A stretch of 64,000 nt of DNA. Source: Salminus brasiliensis (taxonomy: Eukaryota; Chordata; Actinopteri; Characiformes; Bryconidae). The position numbers were made by a program, and so were the translations under genes. The notes below the pieces were generated by a model. That model made no database searches. It had not been told where the DNA came from and saw nothing but the letters and a program-made list of their open reading frames with translations. Shown one piece after another: positions 1-12,300 of the stretch; the stretch's first letter is position 1; the number at the start of each line of letters is the position of its first letter. Location of the stretch: contig NC_132880.1 in NCBI RefSeq assembly GCF_030463535.1, forward strand, positions 28,539,987 to 28,603,986, written 5' to 3'.

Positions 1-1954
1 CTAACCTCCGCATTGTTGAAATACCATTGACGATTCTATGCAGCAAATGACGGTCCGGCTTACTTGTTTTTTCTTTAAATGGTGCAACAGAAGCATCACT
101 AAAATGAAATAACACAATAGAAGTTATTTCACTCCCTATGCTTCCTGCACTGTATCTCACATGGCCATTCTGATAGACTGATCACCTAAACATAATTGTA
201 TAATTGTATAACTGCATAATTGTCCCAGACAATGACTAATCACGCTGTTCTGCTGCAGGCCGAAAAAAAACAATTTTGTTCTGTGATTTGTGACGTTTCT
301 CCAAAGTGCTGTGATGTGGCAACACACTATTTTTAAGAAGGCCAGGCTCTGCGGGAGTGATCTGGCCAGAAATAAGGAAGTGCAGTTCCGGCTTGAGCTA
401 TAAGGGGAATCATGAACATATAAGGGTACAACAAACATGAACTCAATCATAATCAACAGAGATGAATCATATTTGCATGTGCACACACCGCTATTCCATT
501 CAGTTGATAAAACACAAATTACAAAAGCAGCCAAACAGGCCTGTTCATTGTTCACAGAAATTGCTGCAGTAAGAGTGTAGTAAGTGTTTGCCAGTAAACA
601 GGTCCAAAACAATGCTGTCCTGTGCCGTCATAGCAGATAAGTCCATCCAACAACTGATTTACACTGTAGTATGAATCCACTAAATAAGAGCATAGTACTT
701 TTAATATTTAAATACTCATTACATCAGATTAAGTGATAATCCCCACAAGTATGCATTAGATTAGGGCTAATATATTAGGTTGTGGTGGTTAGCAAATTCT
801 TATCATAAAATATTGCTCATAAAATATTACAAAAATCTTCTGATTCAGGACACCACTGTATCAAATCCAACCCTATTCTGAATTCTGTGAATCATTTCGC
901 CCGCCATAAATTACTATGCGTGAAACCTCTGTGGTTTTGTCAGGAAGCAACGAGATAGGCCCTTGCAGATTTGTCACGGTGTACATTTCATTATTTAGAT
1001 CGACTCTCTCCCAGTTTTGTCGTTACTAAACCTAGTAATGGGTGTTGTTGAAATGGGCTGATAAATCCTCCAGCAGGGCTCAGAGTGGAAGGTTTGTTTG
1101 AAGTGGATGAGGTTGCGCGGCACAGGGCCCTGCAACATCCTAAGGAAGGAAGTGCCTGGGTGCTGTCCCTGACTTTAAAGATGTTCGCGACTAACTTCGG
1201 CTGCACAGGCAGGAACTAAGCAACTGTATTTTTCTCCAGATGCTTTCAACATGCAGTTCCTCTAAATACGAGAAGCATTTCACTAATACACAGCATTTAT
1301 GGCACAGGAGTGAATAACAACTGTAAAGTCCTAAGAGACTACCGATACAGAACAAAATTACACATATTCAATTTTTTTTTTTTTTTTTACCCCTTACAAA
1401 TGCAACTAATAATAAAAAATAGATATATTATTATATATATGTACTTCAGCAATTCTACACCTAAAGATGATACTTAAAGGGGACACATTCTTCCAAATTT
1501 CTGCATGAATAATTAGCTAAGATGTGAACATGCCACAGTGGCGTGGAGTCCCAGGCACACCTGGCTCAGTCTTGTTGGATGGGTAAGATGGCCCCCCTCT
1601 CCCCATTCACGTACTTACCCTGCATTCACACTGGCAATGACATGAGGCGACATTTTACTGAGAGTTTTCAACTTCTTGCGAGAAGATGCAACACAAATAT
1701 TGCCGACCTACCTACTCCACCGCAAAACAGTGCCCTGTATTTATTTCCTACATATTTGTTCCCACTAGAGCTGGAACAAATGGAGCTCTTGCACCAATCA
1801 GAGTTATTCACGGTGCTCGGCCCAGGCTTGAATAGTTTTATGTACCCAGATAGAACAGAAGTGGTGCTTTTGCCGCCGGCAGAAATCAGCAATAACAGAC
1901 GCAGTGGTCCACTTAAACTGACTGCAGAGACAGAGATGCACTATACATGAAGGG
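1..1954. other. Non-coding flank, no gene recognised
   Basis: This AT-rich stretch has no exon or repeat that I can name. It contains a T-run near 1371-1388. Short open frames on both strands lack homology that I recognise. If umad1 continues to the left, this is umad1 intron or 3' flank. I looked for the UMA-domain exon of umad1 on the minus strand and did not find it. Confidence 0.5.
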
Positions 1955-2680
1955 AATTTATTGACAAAACAGAAAAAAAATTCTGGTAAAAATCATGCGA
2001 GAAAGTGTGTGAAGTGTCTGGTCACACACTGCTGTGGGATGGCATCCCATTCTTCAACCAGCATTTGTCGCAACGTGGTTGTGTTGGTCACTCGAACAGC
2101 ACGAACAGCACTCGCAGGACTGCGGGCAGGCCATTTCATCCTCTCCACTCTCCAATTCTGGAGGTAGTTTCTGACAAACCACGCTCTGTGGTGGAGGAAA
2201 GAGTTCGGTCCCAGACTGTGAAGATATGGGAGTGCCACTGGTTGCAGAATTTCATCTCGATATCTCTCTGCATTAAGATTAAGCCTCCAATGATGACAAG
2301 CCTCGGTTTTTCCAGTGAGAGAGATGCCGCACCACACCATCACACTGCCTCCACCAAAAGATGTTACTTAACCTGTGCAGCAATCAGCATAGCATTCTCA
2401 GCGTCTTCTCCACACTCTGACCCTACAAGCAAACTGACATAGGCAGAATCTGACCATAACGTTCCTCCACATGTTCAGGTTCCAGTACACGTGTCGCTGA
2501 CACCAGCGCAAACAGGCCTGGCGGTGAAGGACAGTCATGGCAGGCCTCCTGGCATCCTAATGAGACCAGAGATTGGCCGTATGCAATCTGTTCCGGATTG
2601 TCTGGGCAGAGAGCAGTCTGCCATATCATCCTGCAAACCTCTACTGTAAATCAATAGAAGACAGGGTAAGGAAACAATCT
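1955..2680 (-). mobile_element. Tc1-like DNA transposon relic
   Basis: Minus-strand frames give pieces of a Tc1/mariner-superfamily transposase. Visible motifs are MVWCGISLTGKTE, the segment NAERYRDEILQP, the fragment MKWPARSP and the C-terminal EEWDAIPQQ. The family normally has a DLNPIEHLWD-type segment after PARSP; here it is missing, so there is an internal deletion. The upstream part (2423-2756) is broken into other frames. The element is dead and lies in the umad1 intron or flank. Confidence 0.75.
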
Positions 2681-3589
2681 TCTTGGGACCCCCACTTCGC
2701 GGCCTGTCTCTGACACAGGAAGCATTGTTCCGACATAGAAATAATCTACTGAACACAAAATGTCCTTACTTTTTGTGCTAGGTTTATATAACTCAAAAGA
2801 CTCCATGGTCGTTTTGGTTGTAAAAACTAAAATAGTTATATTTGTGTTATTCTCTTGGAAACCCCTGGTTCCTATTGCCACTATTGTAAAGAAATGTGAC
2901 TTTCTGCACAGTGGATTTCTCATTTCACATTAAACCCCACTCTGAATGACTTCGTTTACATCTTGAAAATTTCATTTAAATTAATTAAACAAATAAAAAA
3001 GTAGTTCCCCTCGAAAATAAGTTACCAGTACTAAATTAATTTGACAAATGTGCCTCTTATTAAGGTCACCGACAGTCTATAAAAGAGAGATGGTCCAGAA
3101 ACTTCTCTCATGTCCTAACAGGCTAATACTGAAAGGGGGCAGGTCATGCAGGGCAGGCAGCCAGTTATTGTGTCTCAGCTTACTGAGGAATTCGACTTAT
3201 TTCCAGTTGTTGTCCATTTAACATGGAAAAGATATATCCATTACATAATGCTGCATGCCTATTTACACTGGGGACTCAATGCTGTTAATGTATTAAGACC
3301 CCCTCAAGCATACACAGCATTGCAAAGACAGATGTAAGTCCGCATAAAATGGAGATCAAATATATAACTTGACAAATATGTGGCAGGAAATGCTGCAAGT
3401 AAAAGAGGCAGCATATTCCTCAAGGGGCCATCACAGACCACTATACTGTACATAACACCACCACACACACGTTCCACAGTTTGTCATCCATTATGTAACA
3501 TTCTCCCCAGAAAAAGAAAACATCCTCTAGTAGGCTAGTCATTCTTATACTACCCAAGCAATTATCCTAATTTTGAAAATTCATTATTC
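2681..3589. other. Non-coding, nothing recognised
   Basis: AT-rich intronic or intergenic DNA with only short, unconvincing open frames. I see no splice-bounded exon or nameable repeat. Confidence 0.4.
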
Positions 3590-3898
3590 AATGACCAACC
3601 AATCAATGGGCTAACTAACTGACCCATCAATTAATTAACACAACAATCAACAGTTTAATAAACCAACTAATTGATCACCTAATGAATCTATCATTCATCC
3701 ATCAATTAATTCACTTATCAATTAATTAACCAATGAACGACTATCAACCAATTGGTCATCAACCAATTAACCACCATCAACCAATCACCCTATCAAACAA
3801 ACACCTGATCAAACAAGCAGCCAATCAACTAATTCCCTGACCAATTCATTAACCAATCAATAAATTATCTATTAACCAATCACCCACTCCATCTATCA
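3590..3898. repeat. Degenerate CAAT/TTAA-type tandem repeat
   Basis: About 300 bp built from short variants of 'caattaaccaatcaac', many of them containing CAATTAAT or CCAATCA. Units are 8 to 16 bp and diverged, so this is an old low-complexity minisatellite and not coding. Confidence 0.75.
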
Positions 3899-4192
3899 AT
3901 ATTTTTTGTGGATATTGTCAGGACATCAAGAAGACTGACAGATTGCATTTTTCAGAATAGAGAGAACAGACCTAGTCCTGGTTAATTTAGTGCAGTTTAA
4001 TTTAGTGTAGTAAGTGAAATGCGGACGAACCCCAACCTATCTTGGATATCCAAGACACTTTTGGAGCCAGACTGCAAGACAAAGGCTAAGCCTAGACCAA
4101 ACTAATTTCCATCAGAAATTGGTCATTACACTAACTCTGCATTTTAGTCCAAGACCGGGTTTATGGTGGCATTATGATGCTACATTTGGTAT

Positions 4193-4345
4193 CATTACCC
4201 TTAAAAATCAAGGTGCTTCAAATGGGTTCAATGAGTGATGCAATAGAAGAACCCCTTTTTGTAATAGAGACCCCCTGTTTGTAGTAGAGCGGTGAAGCTT
4301 GAAAACTTTTTTTTTTAAATGTATCAAAGCTTAAAAAGCTATTTA
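4193..4345 (+). repeat. Dispersed MITE-like repeat, copy 1
   Basis: The segment reads 'ttaaaaatcaaggtgcttc', then a variant of 'gggttcaatgagtgatgca' and 'agaagaacc'. The same series occurs at 59395-59600. This pattern is common in fish genomes as a short non-autonomous element. The assignment rests on the match between the two copies in the window. Confidence 0.6.
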
Positions 4346-5210
4346 TGCATGTTAGAAAGGCATGTTAAGTTCTTCATCATTTCATAAATGTGTGACGTAG
4401 TTAAAGATAATCTGGTATCTTTTTTTTTATATCTCACTTGTCTTCCTGTGGCAAACAGAGCATAGCGCAATCTGTTATGCTTACTCAGTGCCTTGCTGCC
4501 AAGCAAGCAAGTAGATCTCAGCCTCTCTTTCACACACACACATTCACACTCTCTCACACACACACAGAAACAAACACCTGCTCTGCCACGTCCAGTCCAT
4601 GATTAAAAGCTTCTAATTTGCACAATGTCGGAGGCTTTGACAAAACCCCATAGTATACAAAGTCAAAGCCCAGCGAGGGCCCGTCTTTCATTAGCCATAT
4701 GGTCTGAGGCACAGTGCAGAGAACAGCGTGGCGATTGACAGCGGCATGTGTTGGCCCCCGAGTTCAGTCCAGCCAACCCAGCACCTGCCATCCACACAGC
4801 AGTGCGAGAGCCTAGCCAGGCCAGCAGAACAGAGAGAAGGAGTGAAAGAGTCCTCAAAGCTTTTTTCCCCTCCCCACCCTCCTCTTCTGCTCCCTCCAGA
4901 ACTACTAAACCTAGCTCTGCTACACTCGCCAAGAAGCTCAGGAACACCATAATCATGCCTTCCTGCTGGGTTCGGGGGTGTTACATGCAGTTCTGGAGAT
5001 TGAAATAATCCCTTATTAAGTTGATCAGGCTAAAGAAATGGCACGTTCGGTACGGTTTGTTAATTGTTAGAGCTATATTGGCTTTCATGACACTGAAACT
5101 GCGGAAGGCTGCAATACACAATTGTCCCCTTAATTAAAACACATTTTTTATTGTGTAATATGAATATCCTGAACACTGTGTGAGTGTTCTGAAGGGGATT
5201 CATGTGACCC
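4346..5210. other. Non-coding with CA-rich microsatellite and GC-richer patch
   Basis: A CA/CT-rich microsatellite lies near 4530-4566. The interval 4650-4990 is clearly richer in G+C than its surroundings and is open in several frames on both strands (for example 4663-4956 minus). The translations are low-complexity and match no family I know. It may be a conserved non-coding element or an unrecognised exon. Confidence 0.35.
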
Positions 5211-5223
5211 AACAATAATAATA

Positions 5224-5253
<30 letters not shown>
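5211..5253. repeat. (AAT)n microsatellite
   Basis: Run of about 13 AAT/TAA units with one interruption, in non-coding DNA. Confidence 0.9.
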
Positions 5254-5254
<1 letters not shown>

Positions 5255-6216
5255 CCTATCGGGGTGTTAAGTTGATTAGTAGACTAAAACTGAGGACCAA
5301 ATTAGTCCACAACTTATGTAATAAAGCACAGATTAAAAGCCTTTAAAAGTTTTAAAGTCACTATTACAATGTGAAATACAGGTTTACTGCCAATGTTACT
5401 TCTTACAGTAATAAGTCCCTCAATCGGGACGCAGAGCTGCAATGAAAACATACAGACTCAGCAGCTGTTGGTCACATGGCCATACATCTGCAACATCACT
5501 CTGGTGTCTCGAGTGGAGTGTAGAGTCTCATATGAACATGGGCTGAGTGTAAAAAGGGAAATCTTTAAGTACATCAACCCAGAGACATAATAAATGTGGA
5601 GAGGGGTCACTGGTTGAAATATGAATGGGAGTTCTCTTAATGCTCCACATGATGTCTGTTTAAGGATAAAGCCCCACCCTTCAACAACAAAAAGCCAATC
5701 AGTTGGTTGGTTATATTATGAGCAGAGGAGGGTTGACGTGGCTCCAGCCAGATGTGCATGTCAAAATAAGTCAATAAGACAAATGAAGCAGTAACACAAA
5801 ACACTTCCAAATTGTAAGCTGACAACCTCATATTTGTTTACCTTTTTGCTGAGCAAAAAAATAATGGGAAACTAATTGGTTTTGACAGAACAGAAATATC
5901 AGATATTAAAAGTTCATTAAAACAGCGAATTTCTTAATTCAGACCAGCTTATTGAATCTGTGGCTTCTACACGATTCTGTGTTTTCTATGGCTGCATAAC
6001 ACACAGCAGGATGACTGGCATTCTGCAGCTGAGCATGGATTTTGTTGGAGAGTAAAAAATAAACTATATTTAATACGTGCTGAAATCCTTGCTGAAATTT
6101 CGACCTACATAGATCACATTTATTACAAAATAAATAGAGCAACAGTACTGTGAAATCAGGTTATTAATGGACAACAGTACATTAATAGTACATACCAGCA
6201 GAAATAGTGAACTCAC
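5254..6216. other. umad1 intron 2 (minus strand), nothing else recognised
   Basis: This is sequence downstream of the second umad1 coding exon. No further exon with a matching phase was found on the minus strand. Confidence 0.45.
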
Positions 6217-6302
6217 CTTTGATGGTCGCACAATGACACTGGTGGATGGGTATACAGTGTTTGCGGGCTGCATCTTTTGCCTCTGTTCCTCAAGACTCTC
6301 TC
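6217..6302 (-). CDS. umad1: umad1 second coding exon
   Basis: The acceptor is ttttccag (minus strand) and the donor is GTGAGT at 6216-6211. It codes ESLEEQRQKMQP and then VYPSTSVIVRPSK, and ends in phase 0. It corresponds to the region following the DGFV motif in UMAD1 orthologues. Confidence 0.8.
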
Positions 6303-9300
6303 CTGGAAAACAAATTAGTGTTGATTAATTTTAATTTTTGTAAAATGTCAAAAGTATACAATGCTATTACAGCATTAATGAACGTCAGCGTTTAGAGCCT
6401 GTTAACATCCAGTATCTGGATTTTATCCTGATACGATTTCAGACAAATGCATTTACACTGGGTAGTCAAATGTATCTCTGGTTAGTCAGGCTGAAATCTG
6501 TTTTATTATTACTGGTTTTATGGGATGTACTGGGAAGACCTTTGGTTTGCCGAATGCGCCTTGGAGAGACGGATGCGTTTGCACTGCTATAACATGGCTC
6601 AAATAAGTCTCAGACCACCTCCTGAAGTGGTTTGAGTAAACAGATTTTTCTCTGCGTCTTATGTTTACACTTGCATTTTTCTGTGGCTTGGCCTTATCCA
6701 GATATAATCCTGATGACGCATAAAGAGACCAGGTGTAAACGAGGTCTAAGTGAACCAACACGAGGAGGAAACCAGAACACCTTTTCCTTCCATAATGTGA
6801 TGCATTTCCAAATCAAACACAGTATCAGGAAGGGCCACTGAGCTAGCTGAGTGTTTCCTCTCGATAATAGGTGACCATTATTATTACTTGTTTCCACTTG
6901 ATTGTAAATGGTTAAATAAAAACAAATAGAAACCTGACTTTTTTCCCCATCTTAAGTGAGATTACAGACATGAGCTAATAAGGTCTAAAAGGCAGTTCTG
7001 ATTTCAAGTTAGTAGACTTACTTGACTAACACATCACTATATTTTATATATTTTTATTATAGTATATTGCTAGGCTTATGTGAATTGCAATACCTAGGAC
7101 TATCAATGCAGTACAGTACATTGTCCATAGCATGTAACTATTTAACTATTTAGCACCAAGTTGTGTTTCCCAATCTTGGTTCAGGGTTACACTAGAACAC
7201 TAGAACTGTTTGAATGGCCTGGCTATCATGCACTGGTTCAGGTGAATTACAGCAAGGTGACCAGTAATATATCCAGTGCATGGGATACTAAAGAACAGCA
7301 ATTGAATATTTCAGTATTTCTTCATTTTGTGATCTCCAGCAATTCACAACAAGAGCAGATTTATTTATTTTTTTCTTTCTGCAACCAGGTCAACAGAGCG
7401 GATTATCTCTGCTTAACAAATGGTTATCTGATCACATTAATGGATTACACCGCATTAGTTCTCCTGCGTACTTACGGACACAATTCTTGCTGGCGGTTAA
7501 TAGAAAACAGCAACACTTCCGGATTGCCCATGAAAACTTTCCCATTCCACCAGCACAGTGCTGTCAGAGGGACTGTAAATTCTACACCGCCCACATACAA
7601 ACGATCCTCTGCAGGCTCAAAAAATATCTGATGCAAAATCATCTGGAAGCCCTTCTTCCACAGACCTTTCTCACAGTAAAGTGAAAGACCGTCCTCTGTG
7701 CTTGTACAGACATGGCTCACTCGGCAAGGCCAAGAACGGGGAAAAAACGGTCTAAATTCTCTCCTTGCTTCAGTCCCGTTCATTTCTGCTTAGATTTTCC
7801 CAGGCATACGCTATCCTCTGGGGTCGTCACACACCATGACTCAACCCGCTGCTTAGAGCAGAGCAATTATCTCTGGTGAGTTTGAGTTCACCACAACAGC
7901 TCGCAACCAGTACACTCACTAGACTCTCTGGTATCCATGGTGGCAAACCGGAGTAAAAAGCTCCATGGACGAGCTCTAGGACCCGAGCGACTTCCCCAAA
8001 ACGGAGCAAAGGGCATAATGATGTTCCAGGATTAGGTGCTCATTTCCTCAGTCACGCCAGGATGGAGCAAACAATGTAAGGTGTGGCAAAAACAATGCAA
8101 GTCATGCATCACCTCTGCACACTCTAAAATACACAACTCTAAAGCCTAATTGAGATGGTTCGAGGGCAGTGATTTTGAAGAACGAGGTCACAGGCACTCT
8201 GACCACTTGCAAATGACAGCAAAGTTGTTTCTTTTTTTAAGTTAACTTATAGAGAACAACTTCAGTACGGAAATAACTTGACTTGAAACAACATTACAAC
8301 GCTTTGTGATGCTATACAGACCTATTTTTCTTGTTTTTTTTTTTGTTTTTTTTTATTTTTTATTAACAATGGTTATTTAATGAACCATATACAAGACACA
8401 CTGCACTATAGAGAAGAACCGTATAACCAGGCAAAGAACCATTTAAACTTTAAGCTTGGGATTTTAGGAGGTTAACAAACACAAAGAAAATAAACTATAT
8501 GGACAAAAGTATTGGGACACCTACACATTACACCGACAGGAGATTTTATATGACATCCCACTCTAAATCCACAGCCATTTTAATATGGAATTAATATGGA
8601 ATATGAAGTTGGTCCTCAATTGCAGCGATCACATATTTCACTCTTCTGAGAGAGCGTTCAGGTGATGCAGGAGCAGGGGTGGGCAATATAACAATATTTT
8701 ATCGTAGCCATGGATCGGATCGGATATTGGGCCCGATACTAACAAAATTAGCTTGATCGGGTATCAGATCAGTGCATCCCTAATCGTATTGTGGTAAATT
8801 TGTTAGTGCGGCACACAATACGCTTTTCTAAGAAAGCTGTTTAGATTGTTGGTGCTTAAAAAACCAACTGACCAACTGCTTGTTTCTGTTTAGGGTAGCA
8901 GTTTTATATACACTATTGGTGCCTTTTGTTTGCATAACAAAATCAGTGCTATTCTTATTCTTATTTTCTGACCATGATTATTATTGTTAGTATTACTTGA
9001 AAAAAACTGTGTCCTGTGGTTGTTGATAGAGTTTCAGCAGTACTGCGAACTTCATGGTAAAGCCCAGCGAGAGAGGGATCTGCTACACAGATAAATAATG
9101 CAATGTAAAGTAAGCTCAGTCTATACTCTTTCCTTTACATCCAGTCAGCACATTCAACATGGCCGCATCTCGTACCTTAACCGCAGAAAACACACAGCAG
9201 CCATGCATCTTACATGGCTTGCTGTTTAACCTCTGCAGTTTTGTAAACCCCTCTGGAGGGGGGTGGGGGATAAAGAGATAGACAACCCATTAAATACAGT

Positions 9301-12300
9301 TAACAAACAACTGCTGAGTTTATGAACAAAGCAGCTTGATAAGGGGCTGAGACTTTCTATTGCTCAGAGCATCTAAATATTTAGTCTTCCGTAAGAACAG
9401 TCACGCTGACCAGGAACAGGGTCAAATGTCCTGCTTGGGTCACTGAGCTAATCCACTTAACCCTACGCACATTGCGTGTAGAGGTGTGGAAGTTCCAGAG
9501 AAATCGCTCTGAAGCTTTCCAGTGACACTGTGTTACATCATGGCTCACTTCAGCAACGTGACAGTTACAGGCTACTGAGAACTAAAGTGTGAAAACTGTC
9601 ACTGTGTTTTCAGTGCAAATGCAAGCGGAAGGACGATCACATTCACAGTAATCAGTCAAACTGTGTTTTGGAAATACACTCTGGCCTTTAGGGGATTGTT
9701 TCTTTAACTGACTAACATCCAAACCCTCAAGTTTAATTTGGTTGGGGGGGGAGGGTCTAGGGAGGGAGAAAGACACAATTGAAACGTTAGAAGAGGCACA
9801 GCTGCTCTCAACTTCACCAGCACTCGGTGCTGCTCTCGTTTGTAAGAATCTTTCCTCTTCAAACCGTCAGCTGCATACCCTGCACAAAGAGCTGCCGTTG
9901 AGGCCTATATGACCGCAAGTCTGCATCAATTAATCATGATTAATTGAGTAATATACATTGATTATAATTAATGAGCGATTATATAAGCTGCCCAAGTTGC
10001 TCAGTTGGTTTGGTGGCTGTGTTCAGATGACACTACATGAATACACAGTGTACAGAGCATTGGTGAGGTCAGGATGTTGGAAGATCACCACCCCACCTTA
10101 TCCCCAACTCCACAGGCTTGGCAAGCTGACACTGTTGGGTCTTTAAGCAAGGCCCTTCATCCTCTCGGATCCCCAGGCACAGCAGCAATGGCTGCCCACC
10201 GCTACGCAGTCACAGTAATGCGAATGCGTGTGTTTACTGCATAGATGGGTTAAAGGCGAAGGCCAAACTCCCTCTGTGTCTAACACTAATGGTGAATATG
10301 GTTGTCTTTAAATTAATTAATGTATTTTCTACTTTCCTTAAATGTTTACATTTACTTAATTTGCTTCAAAGATGATGAAAAAAATCATCCACATATTATT
10401 GTAAAAGAAATGCAGTCCGATTTAACTGCATAACTGCAGGAAGTGCAATCATGTCACATTACTAATCAAGAGATCATGCAGTAATGTATGGTATAGGTAG
10501 GTCCCAAAAAGGGACAATTTTCACAACATACAAAAACTGAATCAAAACTGCAATCTCCACAGCAACACAGACAAAAAACATAAACATGATAAACACTATT
10601 ACAGACAAAAAGTTATTGTCATACCTTTAAAATGTCTATAAAAGAATGGAGCTGTATTAACCTTTGCATAGTTGAATAATGAGCGTTTGGTACATGAGGA
10701 CGTGATGTACCAAGAATCTCTTTGTTGTCTTTTCATTAAAAAAACTAAATCTGGCCTAACCAAATCAGTCTTAAAACTGATCAATTCCAAAATGCCAAAA
10801 CTGTTACATAATAGTTCTAACTTAACATTTACAACCCCCAAAAATGTACATACACCCAGCCCACCAGCGAAAGCATTTGAAAGAGTTGAGCTGCGACAGA
10901 GTAAAATGCAAAAGGTCACTTTGGGAAAGCAGAGCGTTGTCGATACTTTTAGTCAGATTTCTGAGGCAATTTTTGGCACGATTGTGGATCAGTAACACTG
11001 GAGAGCATGCATAAAACCTCCCAGCACGTTCAGCTGGGCAGTGGTGTTGCGTTAGCAGCAGTACGAAAAGATGTGGGAAAGCTTCATGTGAAGATGTGTG
11101 AAAGCTTCAAGGAAGCACAAGCTAGCCTTCACCATCCCCGCCTTGTGTAACAGGGGAAGCTAGTATAAAAATTCTGTAATAGGTGGGATGCTCATTTGCG
11201 TATAGTACACTTCAAGATCAGTATTGCAAAGGACAATGTTGCGATAACCATGAAAGAACAAAATAAATAACTAAATAAATAAATAAATAAATAAAAAAAA
11301 AAAAAAAAAAGAGTGCACAGACCCATAGACATAGACATACATGCACACACAGGCATTTATCTTATTGCTGCACAAGAGCACAAAGAGGAATCTCTCCAAA
11401 CTGCTCCTGAATCAGGCACGTTTCCTCTGAACATCAATCCAGGCCTAAATGTAATCTGAAACTGAGCTGCACTGGTGAGTCTGACCTCTAACAAACACGT
11501 GGTTAGCTGTCCTTTCCCCTCCTTCTGTCTTTTTCCCCTTGCCCTGAAGGGATTTCAAAGTGGACTAAATAACAAGCTGTAGGTGGAATGGAGAACCACA
11601 AGGAAAACCTTTTTTCCAGACTTCTACTCCTTCCACCGTCCTGCTCGTATTCCATTAATTGGCTGCCCTCTACCTGAATAACTCTCTCCTTGCACAGCAG
11701 GAGATCTGAAATCGGCTTGCCTTTCTTAGCCTGACAGAGGCCTGCAGTCATCTTGACTGTCATTTTGTGGCACATTAAACCCAGTTGAAATATACGTTTA
11801 GGTTTGACCTACATACCACTCGTCTGATATTTTACAGCTAATGAAGTAGTGATGTTTTGGTCATCTCTAAATTCACAGCCACAGTTCTCTGGAAGCATAG
11901 GTTTCAGTCAAGTCTTGCAGAAAAGAAGCAAGTGTGTGGCATAAGAAAGTACAATACACATCCAAGGTCTGCTGACCCTTTTTCTAATGAGTGAATTCGG
12001 CTACTTTGGGGTACAACCATTGCTAACACAGACGTTCAGTTGCAGACGTACACACAGCTTGTATTTTGTCCATAGAAAATCACTGTGATACTGTGGAGCA
12101 ACCGCTCAAGAACCTGAGGTCACCGTGTCCAATGCCGAACATAGGTTAGAGGGGTATTAAGCTCGCCAGGCATTGAGCTTTGGATCACTAGAACAACACT
12201 TCTTTAAGGTGCACCCATAGCAAAGGCCTTCAGTTACACACACAGTCTATAACCCCCATAGGAAAGCAGCAACCAACAGAATGGGACGTTTTGGAGACCA

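Noticed and set aside
1993..2343. 116-codon minus-strand frame as a gene
   Set aside because: It is a Tc1-like transposase piece with an internal deletion and broken upstream frames.
10599..10995. Overlapping 106/107-codon open frames on both strands as a gene
   Set aside because: There is no family match, no splice or promoter support, and the position is intronic in umad1.
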